Positions 9,585-18,794 of a DNA stretch of 64,000 nucleotides are shown here, piece by piece; within the stretch, counting starts at the first letter, position 1; each line of letters starts with the position of its first letter. The DNA is from Siderastrea siderea (lineage: Eukaryota > Cnidaria > Anthozoa > Scleractinia > Rhizangiidae). Under the pieces are notes generated by a model. It was not told the origin of the DNA, did not search any database, and saw only the letters and a list, made by a program, of their open reading frames with translations. The stretch covers positions 5,279,001 through 5,343,000 of the forward strand of contig OZ034978.1 in the NCBI GenBank assembly GCA_964030785.1, written 5' to 3'. A program made the position numbers and the translations under genes.

Positions 9585-10890
9585 AACGTTTAATGCGTGC
9601 AATAAATTATGCAAGCTAAAGAGTGCACTACAAAAATAACGCAAGAAAAAGTCGCACATGCGATTTCCAGCACGCGTAAGTGCGATACACCGGCGAAAGC
9701 AGCCGTCAAATCAGCAAGCCTAAAGAAACGTCGATCATAAGAAATAGACGAAGTACCAAAAGACTTCTCTAACTGTGGGTTCCAAAGACCCTAAACATTA
9801 TTGCATTGTGAACAACTGCCTCCATAAACGGTGCAAAACTGAACCCGAAAAAGACTGCGTCCTTGGCTGCTTAAAATTCAGACGCAGAGCTATCACAGTG
9901 AAGGACAAATCCTTAGAGCTAAACACGTGATTCTTAGCGTTACCTCTAATAAAGAGGCGCTTATACTTGGGAAGTATCACCCAATCATGCACAAACTGGT
10001 TCCAATGTTTGCCATCATCACATAATAACACCCAAAAATATGATGACTTCCAGATAGGAATAACAAGAGTTCCTACGGCCTTACAAGCCCTCATGTGAGT
10101 AATAACTCTACTAATTTGCGAGACCGATGGAAGAATCCAATTATTTTCGCATTCCCAGTTTTGAGTGAAAGCGTTCACGACTTCGGCGCCAGGCTGGTAA
10201 AATATAGAATTGTAACGTGAAAGCTTGGCGTTATATCTAACGTTTTAATGCGTGCAATAAGTTATGCAAGCTAAAGAGTGCACTACAAAAATAACGCAAG
10301 AAAAAGTCACACATGCGATTTTCAGCACACGTAAGTGGGATACACCGGCGAAAGCAGCCGTCAAATCAGCAAGCCTAAAGAAACGTCGATCATTAAAAAA
10401 TAGACGAAGTACCAAAAGACTTCTCTAACGGTGGGTACCAAAGACCCTAAAAATTATTGCATTGTGAACAACTGCCACCATCAAAGGTGCAAAACTGAAC
10501 CCGAAAAAGACTGCGTCCTTGGCTGCTTAAAATTCAGACGCAGAGCTATCACAGTGAAGGACAAATCCTTAGAGCTAAACACGTGATTCTTAGCGTTACC
10601 TCTAATAAAGAGGTGCTTGTACTTGGGAAGTATCACCCAATCATGCACAAACTGGTTCCAATGTTTGCCATCATCACATAATAACACCCAAAAATATGAT
10701 GACTTCCAGATAGGAATAACAAGAGTTCCTACGGCCTTACAAGCCCTCGTGTGAGTAATAACTCTACTAATTTGCGAGACCGATGGAGGAATCCAATCAT
10801 TTTCGCATTCCCAGTTTTGAGTGAAAGCGTCCACGACTTCGGCGCCAGGCTGGTAAAATATAGAATTGAAACCTGAAAGCTTGGCGATAT
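9585..10890 (-). repeat. 654-bp tandem duplication in the Ngaro-like element
   Basis: Bases 9585-10238 and 10239-about 10890 are two head-to-tail copies, mostly identical. Each encodes on the minus strand the RNase H-to-recombinase linker region (motifs GTLVIPIWKSSYFW and a VHDWVILP stretch; 126 and 117 codons open). The duplication separates the RNase H and recombinase ORFs. Because the copies differ at only scattered positions, it is younger than most of the element's decay. Confidence 0.85.
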
Positions 10891-11465
10891 AACTACAAGC
10901 AAACCTATCGACTGTGTGAGGCCCCCATTTACAATCCAGCAGAGAAATACGTCATCATTTATAGTGAAATGATCAAAATCGATGGTTCTACTCAAAAGAT
11001 CAGCCCGGAAATTCAAATTCCTAGGGATCCATTTCATCTCAAGGAAAATGCCAGAACGGACGCAAATATTGAAAATAGAAAGCGCAAGGGACTGAAGTTC
11101 TGTAACTTTGCTGCCATTTTGAACAATAGCCACAACGCTGGTGTTGTCCGTAATCCACGCAACTCTTTTGCCCTGAAGATCAGGGGCAAAGGCAGACAGC
11201 GCTAGGACTACGGTCCTAAGTTTCCTCCACGTGGAGCTTTTGGAACTTTCTGCAGGACTCCAATTCTGATGAAAAATGTTATTGTACTCATTGTCAATAA
11301 AAAAAAAACTACAGGCGTGATCCGACACGTCGGAACAGACAAAATTAACAGGACGTTGCAAAGGCACCCAGGGGCAATGAAATTAAGGGAGTCGACGTTC
11401 TCACCCCAAAACGCCAATTCATCGCAAGCTTCCTTAGTTAATACAACCTCGGAGTTCCATGGCAA
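10850..11465 (-). pseudogene. RNase H domain of the Ngaro-like element
   Basis: The minus-strand frame ending left of 11367 contains FVCSDVSDHACS, then STWRKLRTVVLAL, then AWITDNTSVVAI, the order of acidic motifs in DIRS-type RNase H. The second motif is normally WREL; here it is WRKL, so the catalytic Glu has become Lys. The lead-in (WNSEVVLTKEACDELAFW, 11465 down) lies in another frame, so at least one frameshift is present. Confidence 0.75.
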
Positions 11466-12015
11466 TTTCTGATTAACATTAACTTACAAATAACACGTCG
11501 TAATCCTTGCCACATTTTCAAGGAGTGAGCAAAATGACTTGGCCTACCACAGAGGCTAAATCTCTAACTTTCACAGTCTTGCGATCAACCTTACGTATAA
11601 CATTAACACTACTCTTCAGCTTAGAAATCCTGCGTTCAGTAACTGAAATGAAAACTTGACAAGTGTCAAACACAGTGCCCAGCCAGGTAATAACTTGTAC
11701 AGGTTCCCAAAGGGACTTCTCTTCGTTAATTAGAAAGCCATACTTAGTCAAATCAGCGCGAACAATCAAGCTGTTAATTTTGGCCTTGTTGGTATTGTCA
11801 CCAACCCCTAAACCATCTTCAAGAAAAATAGCCATGGGAATATTCCCTGACACCTCCATGAAGTCAAAATGGGCTTAGTAATTTCGTGAACAAATAAAGC
11901 GCCGATGACTAGCCAAAAGGTAAAACTGTGAACTGAAAATACTTAACTACACCATCACCAAAGTCCCAGGAGAAAGCTAAATATTTCCGATGTTCAGGAA
12001 AAATTGCAACGTGAT

Positions 12016-12760
12016 TTTTTTTTTTTTTTTTTTATCTTGTTCACTTTATTGAAGAAAATAAGACTTTACAATATTGAATGTTGGAAAAAAAAAAAAAAGA
12101 CGTACAAAAAACAGATACAATATTGATAATACAGAGAAAAAAAATTACACCGTTTCACTACATATAAGTACAAACTAAGATGTTTCCAATACAAAATCAT
12201 TCATGGTATTCTTCCCACAAACAAACGCCTTTTTAAAATGGGACTGAAAACGTCACCTCGCTGTGAGCGCTGCAACTTTCCCAACGAAACTTTGGTTCAT
12301 CTTTTGTATGAATGCCCCATTTCGCAAAGTTTTTGGCGTGAAATTGTTAATTGGTGGAATGAGAAACGATCGGAGAATCGTTCCTTAAGCGTGACGGATA
12401 TTCTGTACGGCTATAAACCAGACTGTACTAAGTTTTACGCCTTAAACCATGTTCTAATCATCGCAAAATATCACATTTTCCAGGCTTGGTTGGATAACAG
12501 CCCCCCAAGTTTTGAAATGTTTCATCTCGTTCTCAAAGACAAGATCCTTTGTGAAAGCAGAATCGCTTTTAAAAACAACACCTTGTCGAAATTTAGATCA
12601 AAATGGACAACATTATGCGCTTTAGCCCCTCAAAATGTTTCCACATAGAATGTGCCACCTGCTTTTTTTTTTTTTTTTTCCTATTTCTTTTTTTTCTTGT
12701 TTTCTTTAAAATTGTAATTAAATTAATCTGTTGTAAACTAACTCTGTACTTGAAAAATTT
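12016..12760. mobile_element. LINE fragment inserted with a 5' inversion (twin-priming type)
   Basis: It interrupts the Ngaro RT and is flanked by the 9-bp duplication CAACGTGAT at 12007-12015 and 12761-12769. The left end is a T run (12016-12033). It is followed on the minus strand by a typical LINE 3' end (AATAAA then poly(A)). The larger right part (about 12143-12760) is in the opposite orientation and encodes ORF2 C-terminus plus 3' UTR. Opposed halves between one target duplication are the signature of twin priming. Confidence 0.75.
12143..12648 (+). pseudogene. LINE ORF2 C-terminus with CCHC-like zinc knuckle
   Basis: The open plus-strand frame runs from RCFQYKIIHGILPTNKRLFK into the 136-codon stretch from 12238 to a stop at 12648. 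It contains C-x2-C-x8-H-x4-C (CERC...HLLYEC) followed by FWREIVNWW. This is the C-terminal zinc motif and Trp-rich end I associate with L1/Tx1-like LINE ORF2 proteins. The endonuclease and polymerase are absent, so this is a truncated copy. Confidence 0.75.
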
Positions 12761-13455
12761 CAACGTGATGATACCCGGACTTCAGGTCGAACTTAAAAAG
12801 ATAAAACCTTTTATAGAAAATTTGAAGGGCTACAGAAATATCTACACATCTAAATTTCCGCTTAAAGACACACAAATTTACATGGCTCAAATCAAGAATC
12901 AACCTCTTCTTGCCTGAAGGCTGTATCGAGACAGAAAGTGGGTTAACTATATCAGGCTGATGATCTACAATCTCAACACATTTAGTTCGAAACAAATCAG
13001 AAATAGCCTCTGAAACAAAATGACTATCCCTAAGCGCAGAAGTAATGTTCGAACTAACTTTGGGAGGTGGGGGAGCCACAAATGGGATTTTGTAACGGTC
13101 GCGTACAACACTTAAAGTAAACCCGAGGCGCCTAATTTCACCCATTCGTCATAACATAAAGACAAACGACCACGAACCGAAGGAATACTAGACTGACCTG
13201 AAATAAACTCATAATTTAACGGTGACTTTATTTTGACTGCGGTATCTAAACGATTTGAACCTGAAATTTCATCATCGCAAATGTCACTTAGATTACTAGA
13301 AACAAAAATAGAATTGACAACACCTTGGACCTGTCCTTGGTCGGCAGCTAGTCATTGACCAGACTGGAACTTGGTAGGATTGAGAGGACACTGTGGCCTC
13401 TAATGTCCTGGTTGTTACAGGTATAACAGGAACCCGGTTTGGTTTGAGTCCTAGG

Positions 13456-13746
13456 CTAAACTGTTGGTATAGGTCTTGCACTGTCGCTGAAAAATTGGGT
13501 AGGAGTGGCGGCTGCGACTGGCGTTAAAGCGGAAGGTTCCCTTCTGTTGCTCGCAAACTTCGACTTGTCTCGCAGCAAGTTCTGTTTGGCTTGGATACGC
13601 ACTGTATCGGCAGTATCCGCATGAGAACGCTTGAAGTCCGCCAAGGAGTTATCTAGCATCGATTTCATAGCAGCTAGTAGACCTTCGTTTTTCTTGGCAA
13701 TTGACGACTCAACAATTTTAACAACGTCAGCCTCCTGCATGATCAA
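13456..13746 (-). pseudogene. Gag-like first ORF of the Ngaro-like element (fragment)
   Basis: A 96-codon minus-strand frame starts 27 bp inside A1. It is Lys/Ala/Asp-rich with a likely helical N-terminus (EADVVKIVESSIAKKNEG) and no recognisable domain. It occupies the gag position of Ngaro-type elements. Its downstream part (13455-13146) is frameshifted. Role is inferred from position only. Confidence 0.5.
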
Positions 13747-13772
13747 GTGGTAATTCGATCAAAGGAGACGGC

Positions 13773-13962
13773 TTAAAAATAACGTAAGCTGAACGAGGTG
13801 TCGGCCTAGAATGATCTCCCAAGTGACTTACGTCACTTATATTGCCCTCCTTTCTACCCATACTGCACTTCAACTAAACCAGCCCCAGTCCCCCTGCTCT
13901 TGTGCCGCAGAAATATTTCATTTCTGGCTAATTCGCATCCACTCAAACGCCAGAAATTCCAT
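13773..13962 (-). repeat. A1 terminal repeat
   Basis: 190 bp, direct copy of A2 (8255-8444); it marks the 5' end of the Ngaro-like element. Confidence 0.85.
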
Positions 13963-14056
13963 TTTTTTTAACCATATTTGGGTGTAAGTAAAACCCCACA
14001 TTTGGGCAGTGACGTCACGTTGCCTATTCCTCGTGCTTGGTCCGTGTCTGAGAGTT

Positions 14057-14204
14057 GTTGTGTGCTAGAATTTGCTCCTCGCGCGTGGTTCGAGCTGTTG
14101 TGTGCTAGAATTTGCTCCTCGTCGTTCGAGCTGTTGTGTGCAAGAATTTGCTCCTCGTCGTTCAAGCTGTTGTGTGCAAGAATTTGCTCCTCGTGGTTCG
14201 AGGC
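14057..14204. repeat. Minisatellite, 36-40 bp units
   Basis: Four units begin GTTGTGTGC(T/A)AGAATTTGC at 14057, 14097, 14133 and 14169. The unit is open in several frames (for example ANSCTQQLERRG on the minus strand), which produces spurious short ORFs. It lies just upstream of the Penelope-like fragment and may belong to its 5' region. Confidence 0.85.
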
Positions 14205-14335
14205 TCGTTGAGGTGAGAAAACTGATTCTTTCTTTGAAAAGGCTTTTAGCCACGTTATCTCTTTTGTAAACGGAGTTGTAAGTAGCAGCTGATCAGGGAA
14301 TAGGGCTATACGCACAAATTTTGGTTAGAACCAGC

Positions 14336-15430
14336 GATTAACATAAATGATTAATGCAGAGTCACGCAAATAGTTTAGCTCGAATTGAGTCCGATTGGAC
14401 TTTTCTTCAGGTCCTTAACAACTGTCTCTCTTCAGTGAAGTTCACCATGGAAACAGAGAACAATGGTATGCTTCCTTTTCTTGGTATGCAGCTACTGAAT
14501 AGAGCCCCTCAAATCGAGACCAAGGTTTACATAAAACCTACAAACACGGGACTCTTGCGCCACTACCAGAGCCATGTCGATCTGCGCTATAAACGTGGGC
14601 TGTTGAAAACCATGCTCGATCGTGCGTATCGCTTATCGGCCTGTTGGCCTTATTTTTCTGAAGAATGTGACCGACTGAGAGTTATCTTTTCCCGGCTAAA
14701 ATATCCTCAACATCTTATGAATACTGCCATCAAGATTTTTGTTGCTTCAAAGGCCGAAGACCAGGAACCAATACCTGCCCCTGGAGATAGCACAACAGTT
14801 CGAATAGTCCTACCCTTCAAAGACCAGGTTTCGGCAGACTTCGTGCGCAAACAACTCAAAGACCTAAGCCAGAAGACTCACACAGCCATTCAACCTGTTT
14901 TCGTTAGCAACAAGATCGAACAGGAACTTAAAGTGCAGGAGAAAAAACCGCCTATTGTAAACCAGCAGTGTGTAGTTTACAAATTTCAATGTGACTTGTG
15001 CGATGCAAGTTATGTAGGGTACACACTCAGGCATTTACACCAGCGCGTGAATGAGCACAAAAACCTATCATCATCTATTGGCAAGCACTACAGTGACAAA
15101 CACTGCATTGTCCCGAAAGACGTTGACAAACAGTTTTTCGTTCTAAAGAAGTGTCGGAATAAGTTCGATTGTTTAGTGCACGAAATGTTGCTAATTAGAG
15201 AATTGACACCATCTCTTAATGTCCAATCGGACTCAATTCGAGCTAAACTATTTGCGTGACTCTGCATTAATCATTTATGTTAATCTCCAGCTACCATTCC
15301 TGACAGTTTATTTGAATCATTTTTGAACTTGAAAATGGCGTCATGACGACACCGAAACGTCGTTCGATTTTACCAGCGTTGATTTTTACTTGTTTTTGTA
15401 AAACGAAAATATATGTTTAGAAGAATTCCT
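14336..15430 (+). mobile_element. Penelope-like element fragment with 65-bp inverted ends
   Basis: A 5'-truncated plus-strand PLE. Bases 14336-14400 are the exact reverse complement of 15221-15285. The second arm spans the end of the ORF, its stop codon and the start of the 3' UTR. The remaining 3' UTR runs to about 15430. Inverted 5' ends are known in the Penelope family. Confidence 0.8.
14354..15259 (+). pseudogene. Penelope-like protein, RT C-terminus plus GIY-YIG endonuclease
   Basis: A 301-codon open frame. The first about 15 codons are read through the inverted repeat and are not native; homologous coding starts near codon 16. RT palm/thumb C-terminal motifs are present: NGMLPFLGMQL (domain E-like), KVYIKPTNTGLLRHYQSHVD and the following linker. 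Then comes the GIY-YIG endonuclease: CVVYKFQC, CDLC, SYVGYTLRHLHQRVNEH with catalytic Tyr and Arg positions, and a C-terminal Glu in a LLIRELTPSLN stretch. The polymerase active site lies upstream of the truncation and is missing, so it cannot transpose alone. No stop or frameshift interrupts what remains. Confidence 0.85.
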
Positions 15431-15679
15431 CATGCTTCAAATGGCAGTTTCAATCCATATATAATAACAAAATAAGGAAGCCCATATGGTTAATGGAAAT
15501 CCAGCAGTATCAGAGGAATCCACCTGCCATAAAACTTCACCACACAAACCACAATTTCAGAAATGTTTTGCTAAAGAACTATCGGAGCCACTGTGTTCTT
15601 CAAACCTCCCCTTTTCACTTCAATTCAACTCTCTTCTACGTAGTATACTGAGAAATCAATATACCCTCTGTGTAATGCG
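15431..15679. other. Gap, nothing recognised
   Basis: AT-rich spacer between the Penelope-like fragment and the next TIR element. Confidence 0.3.
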
Positions 15680-16133
15680 CCGATCAATTCGAAAATTCAA
15701 CATCCCCCCCCCGGGCACCCCCGGGCATTTGAACTTTTGAAGATTGGCTTGTTCAAATTCCCTCCCCTCGGGGCAAAAAGGCCGTTCAAATGCCCCACCA
15801 ATTAGTACTGAAATACCTCTCCACCAAGCCAATTACGTCTTCAATCAAACACTTCAGAGAGAGATATGCCGTAATGATACCTTGAAACTTCTTTTAAAGA
15901 CGCATTTGAAAGAGTTATTCACTAACCAAAGCGAAATTCTATCTTGCAAATCCGTCAAACCCTGTAAAAACCGAAAAAACTCAGGGGCGTATTACGTCAG
16001 AACAACAGATAAATCCGGTTCAAATTCCCCACCCTTTCAACGCAACGTTCAAATTCCCCCCTCCCCGGGCACGATGCACAGTCAAATGCCCGGGGTATGC
16101 CCGGGGGGGATGTTGAGGTTTCGAATTGATCGG
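15680..16133. mobile_element. 454-bp TIR element with CCGATCAATTCG ends
   Basis: The outer ends CCGATCAATTCGAAA and TTTCGAATTGATCGG are inverted repeats. Both are followed inward by TCAACATCCCCCCC-type C runs and CCCGGGCATTTGA motifs, giving TIRs of about 55 bp. The repeated GGGGCAT / TTCAAATGCCC motifs continue inside. Non-coding; superfamily and target duplication not determined. Confidence 0.75.
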
Positions 16134-17030
16134 TGCATAAAGTTCCAGGATCTACGAGACACAAAAAGGTAGCTTTCCACACATTCCATAAAAAACAAAT
16201 TATTTCACCTCGTTGGCACTTGCCGAGAGGCACAACTAGTATATAAAACTTAATTTAACAAGTTAATATTCAATTTCGCGCTCGGTATACAGGTTAGGTT
16301 AACCCTTTTAATCCCAGAGTCAAACCTTGAGTCTGTCGGGGTGTGAAACCTAGACTTGCCCACAAGTCGAGGTCAGAGTTTTTTGTGGAAGCGCGATTTA
16401 GGCGCGAAAAAAAAAACCGGAAATGAGAAGCGAAGGACTTTTGAGCAAGTCTATGCGAAACCCTAACGCGTGGCCATTTGCCAATGACATTTGAAAATAA
16501 TCTGACCATTGAACAATGTTCAATGTAGTATTGCTTGTCTTTCAACACAACATAATCTCGATTGCTCGAACCCTAGTAACTCTAACATCTGACTAACTCC
16601 GACCAAAAGCGGTCTTCCTTGCTTCTGAGTAATTTAAAACCCTGGTGACTTGAGCAGTTTTTTCCCCTCGCGTTTCGTCTTACACTGTATCGGGATAATT
16701 TAGATTTTTGTCAATTTTGAACTTGCCATGGGGCGCTATGGTGTGATCCAAAGCATCTAATATAGACATGAGAGTTTTTGTTTCGTTGACTAATTTCAGC
16801 AATCCCATCACACCAATCGGACGCTCACGAAAGGGGATTTACTTAAGAAGCAGTGTTTTCTTTGTGCACTCAAACCACAATAATTAAACAAGAATCTTCA
16901 GTATAAAAGGGCCTTACCCGGCTTTGTTTTACTTAAAATATTATCCCACGAAATCGAGTAGTACATGAGCTCACAGCTTCGAGTTTGTTTTGTGTTCATT
17001 TACGACGAAATTGAGTGGAATATTTGTAAG
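16134..17030. other. Non-coding gap
   Basis: No gene supported. At 16298 a sequence GTTAACCCTTTTAATCCCAG resembles one end of a piggyBac-type short element, but no partner end was found. Confidence 0.35.
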
Positions 17031-18794
17031 TACCTCCTGTTGTCCCATACAAATTCTTAGAAAACTTTTATACGAATTTGTGAGGGGTTTTTCAAGCGTA
17101 TCTAATGGGCTTACCGCAAGGCGTCCTAATCTGCTGCTTCATGATCGAAATGTCCCTACATCAAATGTAAACCAGAACAGCGGAGACGTATAAGGACCGA
17201 TTTATACATGTATTCAAGTCATAATAAAACGTGACTTGATTTTCCCACAGAGGAGTGTCACGCATCATTCAGAAGTCATCACCAGACAATTTTGGTCAAT
17301 CAAATACTAGGAAATTCGAACCAAAACTGACTCATTTATAAAATTTATCTGCGGCAAGGCGAGACCGCTCAAGGTGTAAGCAATCGAAAAATAAAAAATA
17401 AAAAAAATAAAAAACGCGGCGAAAAGCAAAATAATAACGCTCGTTCTGTTGGTTGGATGCGACTAGTATTTGACAGTTGAGTTTAACAAGAAAACTCCGC
17501 GATGGACTTTCGCCAAGAATAAACTTTCGAACAAGAGCGCGACCAGGAGGTCTTTTAACTTTTGTACATATTCATTATAATTTGTCACCGGATGCCAGTA
17601 ACGAATCAATGAAGTGTTTTCCTGCAGTTTCTGGTTTCATTTTCTTGAGAAACGATGCGATGTCACAAGTGGTTGTTAAACGCTGATTTCAGTGGTTATT
17701 TTCCTTCCAATACCGTCAGTGCACTCGTTTCCGAAGCCTAAAAGCGATGTGATTAGATTGACGTTATCCTTGAAGTTTGGGAATCGACATCTTGTTTTCG
17801 TTTTGTATCAAACAATGGGATAAATTCAAACTAGATTACAGTGAACAAGATTAGAAAATCTTCCCTGATGTCCTTTACAAAAGTCTTGCGCAGTGGACTC
17901 TGGTAAGTTTAATCTGTATGTAAGCCGTGCAAAATCATTACCGCTATAATGGTAGCTGCTAGCTTAGAAGTCTTTTCGGCATGGAAAGTCCGGTATATGA
18001 GAGACGACCCCACGTGTTCGATCTGCAACTGATTCACTTGATTTAACGGCGTTGTTATTTATCTCAGTTATGCCTTGGTTGCATTTAAGATTTCGTCGAC
18101 TCATTACAGCTATAAATCATTGCTAATCACAAACGCGAAGTTACATGAATTACATGCCAGGTTTTTCTCGCCACTATTTTGGATCGGCTTCGATCAGTGC
18201 TCGATAAAAGCACTATGACTATAATTTCGGCGGGAATTCGTGTGGATCGAACAAACGCAAAACAGCAATGTATGACAAGTTGGATACCAAATTTATTTAT
18301 TAAAATTAATTTCAGCTAATCCACATTAATTTGTTTACAAGGTCTGGTTGCAGTAAGATGTTAATGAAAGAATCAGAAGAAATCAGTAGTGTTTGAAATC
18401 GGCTTTGCTTTTTCGGTCTATTAAACAAGTCAGGCGATGGAAGAGGCACCTCTTTTAGAAGGACTGTCCACTAAGTTGGCAGTATTTTTGCCACTTACTA
18501 ACTCTGATTCATGGAACATTGCTAGAAATTTGGGTCAAAATGGCGGACGCGCGTGCGCGTTGCGTCGTTAATGGCGGCGGAATCGTGTGAGAAAATGTAT
18601 GGGATTTCAACAAATATCCAAAATAAAACAAATACGAGTTAGAATATTCCCTAGCTCCGACTCGATACATATTCAGTAGTGGTTAAGCTATACTTCTAAC
18701 ATAAAAACAATTCAAAAACCATTCGTCTACTTACTTCCCGCGATGTTCGATGTTCGAGGCTCCAAAGCTATAGCCATTACTATAGTTTCCCTCA

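Larger units (their letters stand above)
11518..13145 (-). pseudogene. Reverse transcriptase of the Ngaro-like element, split by a LINE insertion
   Basis: The N-terminal half (13145-12770) contains KKRLILDLSHVN and FDLKSGYHHVEIF, with the first catalytic Asp. Coding then stops at the inserted LINE (12016-12760). It resumes at about 12006 with HVAIFPEHRKYLAFSW and, after a frameshift, at 11859 with AIFLEDGLG. That last motif is the usual FLDDG box with its first Asp changed to Glu. The RT is therefore interrupted, frameshifted and altered at the active site. Confidence 0.8.
7882..13962 (-). mobile_element. Decayed Ngaro/DIRS-type tyrosine-recombinase retrotransposon with split direct repeats
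   Basis: Read on the minus strand the order is: A1 repeat (13962-13773), gag-like ORF, RT, RNase H, linker region, tyrosine recombinase, B1 (8551-8444), A2 (8444-8255), a 265-bp spacer, B2 (7989-7882). The A repeats (190 bp) and B repeats (108 bp) are direct, not inverted. This is the split-direct-repeat plan of Ngaro/PAT elements rather than DIRS1. The coding regions carry frameshifts, replaced catalytic residues, a LINE insertion and a 654-bp tandem duplication, so the copy is inactive. No methyltransferase-like region was seen. Confidence 0.85.

Noticed and set aside
14065..14315. Repetitive open frames on both strands
   Set aside because: They translate the 36-40-bp minisatellite.
15320..15375. 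Hammerhead-ribozyme-like core (TGACGACACCGAAACGTC) in the Penelope 3' UTR
   Set aside because: The conserved leading C of CUGANGA is not in place and no stem II can form between TGACGA and GAAA; only suggestive of the ribozymes known in some PLEs.
15744..16172. 142-codon open frame
   Set aside because: Lies within and across the TIR element at 15680-16133; no protein features.
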